A DNA stretch of 64,000 nucleotides from Thermogemmatispora onikobensis (GTDB lineage Bacteria; Chloroflexota; Ktedonobacteria; Ktedonobacterales; Ktedonobacteraceae), in contig NZ_BDGT01000008.1 of the NCBI RefSeq assembly GCF_001748285.1, positions 1 to 64,000 on the forward strand. Direction: 5' to 3'. A program made the position numbers and the translations under genes. A model generated the notes under the pieces. The model did no database searches. It worked only from the letters and a program-made list of their open reading frames with translations, and was not told where the DNA came from. Below are positions 58,078 through 64,000 of this stretch, one piece after another. Each line of letters starts with the position of its first letter. The stretch's first letter is position 1.

Positions 58078-58413
58078 TCAAAACATACGCCCCCCAAGAG
58101 GGACCTCTCTCGTGGGAGTCAACAGGATGACCTTGCCATCAGCATCGGGGACGCCCAGGGTCAGGACCTCAGAGCGAAAGGGGCCGATCTGCTTGGGCGG
58201 AAAGTTGACGACGGCTACAACCTGCCTGCCCAATAGCTCTTCTTTTGCATAGTTGGTGATCTGGGCTGAGGAGCGCTTGAGGCCAATCTCAGGGCCAAAG
58301 TCGATGGTTAGCTTATAAGCAGGCTTGCGCGCTTGAGGGAAGTCTTCGACGGCGACGATTTTGCCCACCCGAATATCAACTTTTTCAAAGTCTTCGTAGC
58401 TAATGATTGCCAT
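58078..58413 (-). CDS. csaA: CsaA-like tRNA-binding protein
   Basis: CsaA is a small OB-fold (EMAP-II-like) protein described as an export-related chaperone and tRNA-binding factor. The 111 residues match the family: FEKVDIRVGKIVAVEDFP, RKPAYKLTIDFG, SSAQITNYAKEELLGRQVVAVVNFPPKQIGPFRSEVLTLG, and the last LLTPTREVPLGGRMF. ATG 58413 has AGGAGGG about 13 bases upstream. It is upstream of the proS promoter but has its own likely terminator. Confidence 0.93.
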   Translation of the reverse strand: MAIISYEDFEKVDIRVGKIVAVEDFPQARKPAYKLTIDFGPEIGLKRSSAQITNYAKEELLGRQVVAVVNFPPKQIGPFRSEVLTLGVPDADGKVILLTPTREVPLGGRMF

Positions 58414-58597
58414 AGCAACGATAGAACCCTCCTTCCGTGTTGGTGCCTCCCTCCTTCTCCTTCTGCCGCTGCCTCCCTGGCGTGGCGCCTATTATAGCAC
58501 AAGGCTCCACTACCTGCACGGGTCCCACGCAGCCCCTCTCTTGGCAGCGCCCTTTCGCGCTTTCATCTGCGACGGCAGGCACTCCAGCCAACGAAGC

Positions 58598-58638
58598 AAA
58601 AAACACCCGGATCGGCGATCCTTCGCGCGATCCGGGTG
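58598..58638 (-). terminator. Rho-independent terminator, minus strand
   Basis: CACCCGGATCG/CGATCCGGGTG form an 11-bp perfect stem with a 13-base loop. On the minus strand a run of six U follows (complement of 58598-58603). Confidence 0.8.
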
Positions 58639-58935
58639 CCTCCGGATGGTATGGTCCAAGCAGAATGGGTACGCCAGAACACACAACTGTCGATCAGCTC
58701 AGGCCGCTGCTCTCACCTCCCGTTCCGTTCTTGGATTCATGACAGAGATCATGTGCGTGCAAATTGTGTGCCAATCCGCCGGCTAGAGAAGCCGCATCGC
58801 AACTGCTTCGTTGTGCAGGGCCTCTATCGTTACATCAGGATCATACGCCAAAACATTCAAGAAAGTATGGGGAAGTTATCAGATTTCTATCAAAAAATTG
58901 TAGGGGAGATGCGAAGTCACCAGGCGAATATGAAC

Positions 58936-58961
58936 AGAGGGGCGCCCGGGAGGGCCCCTCT
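58936..58961 (-). terminator. GC-rich hairpin just after the gene ending at 59000
   Basis: AGAGGGGC and GCCCCTCT form a perfect 8-bp stem with a 10-base loop, about 40 bases after the stop codon. U-rich sequence is weak. Confidence 0.5.
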
Positions 58962-58999
58962 TGCCCGTGTACCTTTCGGCCTGGTGTCCGATGGCGATC

Positions 59000-60346
59000 T
59001 TACGAGGATGAGCACAAGCCCGAGCCTAGAGGCACAATGAAGAAGAGCTGGCCTGAGCGCGCAAAAAAGGTGCGGCGCCCCATGCCAATGACGATCGGCG
59101 AGGGCGCCGCGGCAAATGGCGCAAGGACCGCCGCAATCTGACTCGCTTTGAGGATGCCTTGCACCTGATCCTGATCCTGACCATGCTGTGGGGCTGGAGT
59201 GCTTCCTTCGAGACAGGGCGTGGACGCCTCTAGCAGAAGGCTCAGATCGCCCTCCTCTGCAGTGGCAATGCAGAGCGCTTCCTCCTCGTCTAACTGGCGC
59301 AGACGCGCTGTTTCCTCCGTGGTGATCGTTCTGAACCGCACGGTGTGGCGGAAGAAACAGACGTCGATAGGCGCGTAGTCGAAGCGGTCCGAGAGCGCGG
59401 CAAAGCCAGCGGCCAGGAAATCCGGGGCGTTGATCTGCACCTCGGCCAGAGGAGCAAGCACGTCTTGCATGGCAGAGGCGGCAGGCAACGCCCCAGAGGC
59501 AGGCCCTGAGGTGTGGAGGGGGAGCGGACGGGCAGGCGTGAGTACGTAGCTGTGAGCTTCCTCGCCCCAGCCCCGGATGCCTTTGCCAACAATCAAGAGG
59601 CGTGCCTCCTGCTCCTGTTCTGCTCGCACTCGCAAGACGGTCATGTCCATGAAAAACGGCGCCAGATCAGGCGGATAGTCAAACACAAACAGCGGGCCAG
59701 AGACGTCCCGCCCAGCATCTGCTTGAGGCTGGAGAGCAGCCGCCGTAGCCCCGGGCTGCGGCTCCCTCGCGACAAATAGCAGCATCTCGCCCGTCGGCTT
59801 CGCCGCAGGGCTTACGCCCTCCCAGTCAGGTTGTGGCGGCACAACAGCAGCAAGGCCATGCCCCGGCCAGTAGAGCCACTCCCGTGGCGGTTCAAAAAGC
59901 TGCCAGGGAAGATAGCCCGCCCCGATGGTTTCCACACGGGCGCGGCATTCGGCTGCTTCCTGTAAGGCGGCAAGCAACGGGGATGGAGCCACCAGGAGCG
60001 GGGCCTGGCCTTGCAGCAAGAGGAGGCCGTCTTTCCACTCGACGAAGAGCGTTGTCCCTGCTCTCTCTTTGCCGCTCGTCTGCGCGCCGCTCGCCTTGTA
60101 CGCCAGGACGCGCCCCTCTAGCACCTGCGGGCACTCTGTGCACGCCAGCCAGGCGGGCAGATCCGTGACCGCATAGACAAGGTCCGTCTCGTTTTGGGAG
60201 ACACCCCAGTAGATCTTTCCGCCTCCAATGTGCAGGCGCAGGTGTGCCTGACCCCATTCCGGTTGTTCCAGGTGCTCCAGCAGCGCTTGAGGGAGCCTGA
60301 GCAGGCCCTCTGGCGGTGGCACAAACGGCAACAGCGGTGTACTCAT
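59000..60346 (-). CDS. Unrecognised conserved-looking protein
   Basis: The 448-residue product begins at ATG 60346 with a strong AAGGAGGAG. It is soluble, acidic, and rich in Leu, Pro and Ala. Segments alternate strand/helix, for example LRLHIGGGKIYWGVSQNETDLVYAVTDLPAWLA and LFVEWKDGLLLLQGQAPLLVAPSPLLAALQEAAE. Near the C-terminus are RLRQLDEEEALCIATAEEGDLSLLLEASTP and IVIGMGRRTFFARSGQLFFIVPLGSG. Two similar-looking strand-rich halves suggest internal duplication. I recognise no family. It diverges from the XRE-type regulator at 60714, which may control it. Confidence 0.65.
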   Translation of the reverse strand: MSTPLLPFVPPPEGLLRLPQALLEHLEQPEWGQAHLRLHIGGGKIYWGVSQNETDLVYAVTDLPAWLACTECPQVLEGRVLAYKASGAQTSGKERAGTTLFVEWKDGLLLLQGQAPLLVAPSPLLAALQEAAECRARVETIGAGYLPWQLFEPPREWLYWPGHGLAAVVPPQPDWEGVSPAAKPTGEMLLFVAREPQPGATAAALQPQADAGRDVSGPLFVFDYPPDLAPFFMDMTVLRVRAEQEQEARLLIVGKGIRGWGEEAHSYVLTPARPLPLHTSGPASGALPAASAMQDVLAPLAEVQINAPDFLAAGFAALSDRFDYAPIDVCFFRHTVRFRTITTEETARLRQLDEEEALCIATAEEGDLSLLLEASTPCLEGSTPAPQHGQDQDQVQGILKASQIAAVLAPFAAAPSPIVIGMGRRTFFARSGQLFFIVPLGSGLCSSS

Positions 60347-60713
60347 CTGTCTCCTCCTTCGCAACGTACTCAATCACGCTTTACACTGTCAGCACACGTC
60401 TTGGCATCTACACAACCAGCTTCATATTTCATAGACATGAACAGCAGCACAGCACAGAGTAGTGTCACAAAAGCACCATATACACTTGTAATAACTAGAT
60501 ACGTCTCTACCATGTTACGATCCTCGCTCTCTTTAGAACGATCCCAGCGAACACTACGCTATGCTAAAGTATACCCACTTTCATTGCCAACAATCAATGT
60601 CAGGGAATGGTGGCTAGGTAATCATTGTCAATAAAGCCGCACAATGAATATGGTCTAGCATTCAATACCATCATCCCTTAACCTAGTATCCGGGCAGTGA
60701 CAGGAGGCAAAGA
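60347..60713. other. Divergent regulatory region with promoter candidate
   Basis: The 367-base region between the unrecognised protein and the HTH gene is AT-rich. On the plus strand TTGTCA (60625-60630) and TATGGT (60649-60654) are 18 bases apart. A short inverted repeat CATTGT...ACAATG (60623-60646) overlaps it and could be an operator of the HTH protein. Short open frames here have no ribosome site. Confidence 0.5.
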
Positions 60714-60956
60714 ATGTATCGGTTACGGGTAAAGGAAGTCCTGGAACAGAAGGGCCGGACACAGTCCTGGCTGGCGAGAAAGTCCGGGGTGCACGATCAA
60801 TTGATCAGTAAGATGATCAAGGAGCCAGACAGCTACAGACCGTCCTACACGACCCTGGCTCAGGTTGCCAAGGTGTTGCGTGTCCCAATGGAGGCACTGT
60901 TTGAAGAACTCCCCGACCCAGAGGATGAACCAGATGACGCGAAGCGCTCAGAATGA
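60714..60956 (+). CDS. XRE/Cro-type helix-turn-helix regulator
   Basis: The 80-residue protein is a single Cro/C1-type HTH: VKEVLEQKGRTQSWLARKSGVHDQLISKMIKEPDSYRPSYTTLAQVAKVLRVPMEALFEEL. A short acidic tail follows. Small regulators of this kind occur in phages, toxin-antitoxin systems and free-standing operons. GGAGG precedes ATG 60714. It lies divergently from the unrecognised protein. No toxin-like partner is seen next to it. Confidence 0.88.
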   Translation: MYRLRVKEVLEQKGRTQSWLARKSGVHDQLISKMIKEPDSYRPSYTTLAQVAKVLRVPMEALFEELPDPEDEPDDAKRSE

Positions 60957-61629
60957 GCCAGGTTCTGCCTCGAAGAGGCCACGAAGTGAGGGGCCAGGCA
61001 AAGCACTGAGGGAGAGCCGTAGCGCGTGACAAAGCGCTGTGAAGACTGAAACTGTGCATTTTTCTAGTATTCTCACGTGAGAAGTCCACCTCCACATCTG
61101 TAACACACCCGCGCCTCCCCACTTCTCTGGCCGCATCTTGTGCCTTCAGCACTGCTGTCAAAACTTTTTCAGGCAGCCAGCAAGACAGCGGTGCAGATCG
61201 GCCAGACGCGGCACTTTCTTTGTCCAAGGGCGGCTTCAAGCGTTGGCTTGCGGCAAGTCGTCACTCTCCTTTTGCTCGTTTCCAGCTATACCTCAGTGGG
61301 GCCTGCATCGTGTCTGTATGGTGAAGGCTTGCCCGCGTGCTGTCAGACTGTAGCTGGCTAGCTTGCAGGAGGAGACGGCTGTATGCCATAATGAAGAGGT
61401 TCTTTTCCGATCGAGCAAGCGCGAGAGAAAGGCACGGACAGGGACGGAACTCCGTTCTCCTGACACCAGCGGAGGCAACAGCCATCCGCTCACAAGGCAA
61501 CAGCTGGCACAGCGGCAGCGTGTCATTCTCTGTCACTGTCCACAAACGCAGACCGTGGGTGAAGAGAGAGCTGCGCAGAGGGATCAGTCAGAGAGAACAG
61601 CAAGCATTGCTCTAGCGAAGGAGTGTCGC
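60957..61629. other. Intergenic region upstream of the osmoprotectant transporter
   Basis: The 673-base region contains no convincing gene. Frames open on both strands are of uneven composition and lack good starts. It has a perfect 14-base palindrome at 61070-61083 next to a TAGTAT hexamer. Confidence 0.45.
61070..61083. promoter_or_regulatory. Perfect 14-base palindrome, possible operator
   Basis: TTCTCACGTGAGAA is self-complementary and touches a TAGTAT -10-like hexamer. Its regulator is unknown; the HTH protein just upstream is one candidate. Confidence 0.45.
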
Positions 61630-62640
61630 ATGGCCAGAATTGCGTTTCATGAGGTCAGCAAGTACTACCGCGGTGCCAGCAAGCCCGCTGTCGATCATGT
61701 CAGCTTCGAGGTGGCCGAAAGCTCGATCTGCATGCTGCTGGGCACCTCCGGCTCAGGGAAAACGACCCTGCTCCGCATGGTCAATCGCCTGATCGAGCCA
61801 AGCAGCGGCACGATTACTATCGATGGCCACTCTATTCTGGAGGAAAACCCCATTCAGCTGCGCCGGCGCATTGGCTATGTCATTCAGCAGGTCGGCCTCT
61901 TTCCCCATATGACCATCGCCGAGAACGTGCGCCTTACCGCCGAAATCGCTGGTTGGTCTAAGGCCCGCATGGAGAGGCGTGTCGATGAGTTGCTGACCCT
62001 GGTGGGCCTGGACCCAGCGGAATATCGCCGGCGCTACCCCCGTCAGCTCTCCGGCGGCCAACAGCAGCGCGTCGGCCTGGCTCGCGCCCTGGCCGCAGAC
62101 CCGGCCATCCTCCTGATGGATGAGCCATTCGGCGCGCTCGATGCCATTACACGTGTTCACCTGCAGGACGAACTCCAACGTATCCAGCGCGAGATGCGCA
62201 AGACGATCCTGTTCGTCACCCATGATGTGGAGGAGGCCTTCCGCCTGGGGGACCAGATCGCGATTCTTTCCGAGGGCCGCCTTGTTCAGATCGGTTCTCC
62301 AGTCGATCTGCTGCTGAAACCAGCCAATGAGTTCGTAAGCCGCCTTATCGGATCGGATAATATTCAGCGTCAACTCCAGTACCTGCCCGTGAAGAGCGCC
62401 ATGCTGGCAGGTACCGAAGCCGCCGGCGAGGATGAGCGCCAGCCACGCTGCTCTTCAGAGGCAACGCTGTTAGAGGCCCTGATGAGCCTGATCGCCTCCG
62501 GCGCGCAGGCCCTGGTCGTCTACGATGAGCAGAGCCAGGCCCCAATCGGTACGATTACCCTGAGCGCGATCAATCAAGCGATTACCACCGTCCGGCATGC
62601 TGATGAGACAGCACAGACAACGGCCAGCCCAGCCCATTAA
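61630..62640 (+). CDS. Osmoprotectant ABC transporter ATPase (OpuCA/ProV-like)
   Basis: This ATPase drives import of glycine betaine, choline or a related osmoprotectant. The 336-residue protein has Walker A GTSGSGKTTLLRMVNRLIEP, Q-loop VIQQVGLFPH, signature LSGGQQQRVGLARAL, Walker B ILLMDEPFGALDA and H-loop VTHDVEEAF. The C-terminal extension includes a single CBS-like segment (LLEALMSLIASGAQALVVYDEQSQAPIGTITL), as in OpuCA, which can sense ionic strength or nucleotides. ATG 61630 follows AAGGAG. Its permeases follow on the same strand. Confidence 0.92.
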   Translation: MARIAFHEVSKYYRGASKPAVDHVSFEVAESSICMLLGTSGSGKTTLLRMVNRLIEPSSGTITIDGHSILEENPIQLRRRIGYVIQQVGLFPHMTIAENVRLTAEIAGWSKARMERRVDELLTLVGLDPAEYRRRYPRQLSGGQQQRVGLARALAADPAILLMDEPFGALDAITRVHLQDELQRIQREMRKTILFVTHDVEEAFRLGDQIAILSEGRLVQIGSPVDLLLKPANEFVSRLIGSDNIQRQLQYLPVKSAMLAGTEAAGEDERQPRCSSEATLLEALMSLIASGAQALVVYDEQSQAPIGTITLSAINQAITTVRHADETAQTTASPAH

Positions 62641-62766
62641 GGCCCGGCAGCGTCAGCTCAGAGGCGCTGAGTGAGCTGTTTCAGCCAGGACGGCAGGGTT
62701 CGCCTGCTGCCAGGAGGTGTTTTGCTGCCTCGCGATCTCTGGACCGTTTTCACAGCGGAGTTGCTC

Positions 62767-63426
62767 ATGCGTTACTTAACGACTCCTTCCAGCTATGATC
62801 TTTCCGATCCCAGCAGTATCCCTAACCTTCTGCTGCAACATTTCACCATTGTGGCGATGAGCATGCTGATCGCCCTGGTTATTGCTTTCCCACTCGCTCT
62901 TTTGATCGTGCGTTACCGCCGCCTGCGCCTGCCTGTGATTACTTTGATGGGCTTGCTCTACACGATTCCCGGGCTGGCCCTCATTGGTATTCTGGTCACG
63001 GTCACCGGGCTATCGCTGGCAACCGTGATCATTCCCCTGGTGCTCTATGCTCAGCTGGTGCTGGTACGCAACATCTCTACGGCTATTAGCGCCATTGATC
63101 CTTTGCTGATCGAGGTCGGGCGGGCAATGGGAATGAATCGCGTCCAGATTCTCTGGCGTGTCACACTGCCGCTGGCGATGCCCGTGATTATAGCAGGGAT
63201 TCGCGTGGCAACCGTCACGACAATTGGCATTGCTTCGCTGGCCTCGTTAGTAGACCAGGGAGGGCTGGGCGACTTGATTTTCAAGAGTATCCCCTTGGGG
63301 GACTACGATACGATCCTGGGCGGGGCGATTCTCCTGGCGCTCTTCGCACTCGTGGCCGACCTCTTGCTGCTCTTGTTGCAGCGCGCGCTGGAACGTGGGC
63401 ACAGTCAGTTAGCCCTGGCATCCTAG
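62767..63426 (+). CDS. Osmoprotectant ABC transporter permease (OpuCB/YehW-like)
   Basis: This is one of two membrane subunits of the importer. The 219-residue protein has about five or six hydrophobic helices, with the EAA-type loop EVGRAMGMNRVQILWRVTLPLAMPVIIAGIRVATVTTIGIASLASLVDQGGLGDLIF. That loop is characteristic of the OpuC/ProW family. ATG 62767 has CGGAG six bases upstream; a GTG start at 62671 would add 32 low-complexity residues. A second permease starts 39 bases later. Confidence 0.92.
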   Translation: MRYLTTPSSYDLSDPSSIPNLLLQHFTIVAMSMLIALVIAFPLALLIVRYRRLRLPVITLMGLLYTIPGLALIGILVTVTGLSLATVIIPLVLYAQLVLVRNISTAISAIDPLLIEVGRAMGMNRVQILWRVTLPLAMPVIIAGIRVATVTTIGIASLASLVDQGGLGDLIFKSIPLGDYDTILGGAILLALFALVADLLLLLLQRALERGHSQLALAS

Positions 63427-63465
63427 ACCAGCCTGGTGGCGAAGCCTTGAAGGGAGGAGACCCCC

Positions 63466-64000
63466 ATGTTGCTTGTCCAATTGTGGCAGTTCATTCTTGA
63501 CCCAGCCAATACCTTTTGGGACCACACGCTCGCTTACCTGCAGGTCTGTGCTGTCTCTGTGGCCCTGGCGACTGTGCTCGGCATTGCCATCGGGGTGGCC
63601 GTGGTGCGCAGCCCTCTGCTGTCGTTCCTGGCTGTCAATCTCAGTGGTCTGATGCGCGCCATTCCCATTATCGCTTTCCTGGCTGCCGCCCTTCCTTACC
63701 TGGGAGTGGGCTTTAAGCCGACAATTGTCGCTTTGACACTGCTGGGGATTCCGCCGATCCTGCTGAATACGTATACCGGCATTCGCAGCATTGAGCCGGC
63801 AATCATCGATGCTGCGCGCGGAATGGGTCTCAATACGCGGCAGATCCTGCTGCGCATCCAGGTGCCGCTGGTGCTACCCATCGTGGCAGCCGGCGTGCGC
63901 ACTTCGGCAGTGCAGATTGTGGCCACCGCCACGCTGGCTGCAATTATCGGCGCTGGCGGCTATGGCGAGTATATTGTGAATGGCCTCTATGAGTTTAAGA
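63466..64000 (+). CDS. Second osmoprotectant ABC permease, cut by the window end
   Basis: The frame begins at ATG 63466 with GGGAGGAG upstream and stays open to the right edge (178 codons). It has several hydrophobic helices and the EAA loop DAARGMGLNTRQILLRIQVPLVLPIVAAGVRTSAVQIVATATLAAIIGAGGYGEYI, typical of OpuCD/OpuCB-type permeases. The binding-protein gene is expected beyond the window. Confidence 0.9.
   Translation, partial: MLLVQLWQFILDPANTFWDHTLAYLQVCAVSVALATVLGIAIGVAVVRSPLLSFLAVNLSGLMRAIPIIAFLAAALPYLGVGFKPTIVALTLLGIPPILLNTYTGIRSIEPAIIDAARGMGLNTRQILLRIQVPLVLPIVAAGVRTSAVQIVATATLAAIIGAGGYGEYIVNGLYEFK

Larger units (their letters stand above)
58414..58999. other. Intergenic region between csaA and the gene ending at 59000
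   Basis: No gene is supported in these 586 bases. They hold two terminator-type hairpins (58598-58638 and 58936-58961) and an AT-rich tract near 58860-58915. Confidence 0.45.

Noticed and set aside
58636-59040. 134-codon plus-strand frame between csaA and the gene ending at 59000
   Set aside because: It runs through two terminator hairpins and into the convergent gene and has no ribosome site.
60437-60637. 66-codon frame starting ATG 60437 in the gap before the XRE-type gene
   Set aside because: There is no ribosome site and it runs across the probable promoter region; composition is not coding-like.

Overview
The window reads as chromosomal DNA of a high-GC, monoderm, Gram-positive-like bacterium. 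My best guess is a Ktedonobacteria-type Chloroflexota (Thermogemmatispora-like). The basis is GC-rich coding DNA with clear Shine-Dalgarno sites, consensus SigA-type promoters, a MurT-GatD pair (amidated lipid II, typical of monoderms), a T-box-controlled ProRS and Streptomyces-like DUF6114/DUF6230 proteins. The taxon is inferred from gene content and memory; no search was run.

Layout. 1-3.8 kb: the 3' end of a possible restriction-system gene, a MarR-regulated drug/lipid ABC exporter and a TatA-like protein. 3.9-5 kb: gene remnants, an IS200/IS605-type end and a double-hairpin RNA candidate. 5-13.1 kb: purine nucleoside phosphorylase with a catalytically degenerate Xer-like recombinase, a PIG-L deacetylase pseudogene split by a small IS605-derived element, ispE and a zinc-ribbon protein. 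13.3-18.5 kb: four tandem GT9 glycosyltransferases. 18.5-24.5 kb: radical SAM protein, divergent EPSP synthase, sarcosine-oxidase-like flavoenzyme and an excisionase-like HTH protein. 24.9-29.8 kb: TetR regulator, R2-like oxidase with an SCP2-like tail, DUF6114 and DUF6230 proteins, and a Thr/Pro-rich exported protein. This is the best candidate here for an undescribed system. 29.9-39.1 kb: tRNA-Arg, receiver-only response regulator, ftsZ, KGG-repeat protein, larB, mutM, DUF3267 peptidase and RNase Z. 39.1-48.7 kb: alpha/beta hydrolase, degenerate phosphodiesterase, P450, GNAT, membrane methyltransferase, aldehyde dehydrogenase and phospholipase D. 48.8-58.4 kb: glutamine-synthetase-like ligase, D,D-carboxypeptidase, phosphodiester glycosidase, murT-gatD, T-box-proS and csaA. 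59-64 kb: an unrecognised protein, an XRE-type HTH protein and an osmoprotectant ABC importer running off the end.

How the genes fit together. Envelope functions recur: TatA, four GT9 enzymes, FtsZ, MurT-GatD, D,D-carboxypeptidase and phosphodiester glycosidase. Several genes have sites that look like their own operators. A MarR palindrome sits on the marR promoter. A perfect TetR palindrome sits just downstream of a consensus promoter before the R2-like oxidase. An 11-bp inverted repeat covers the -10 of the flavoenzyme promoter. ProRS supply is sensed through a T-box with a proline specifier.

Limits. All names rest on recognising motifs by eye. Start codons were chosen from Shine-Dalgarno spacing. 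Promoters and terminators are pattern matches only.
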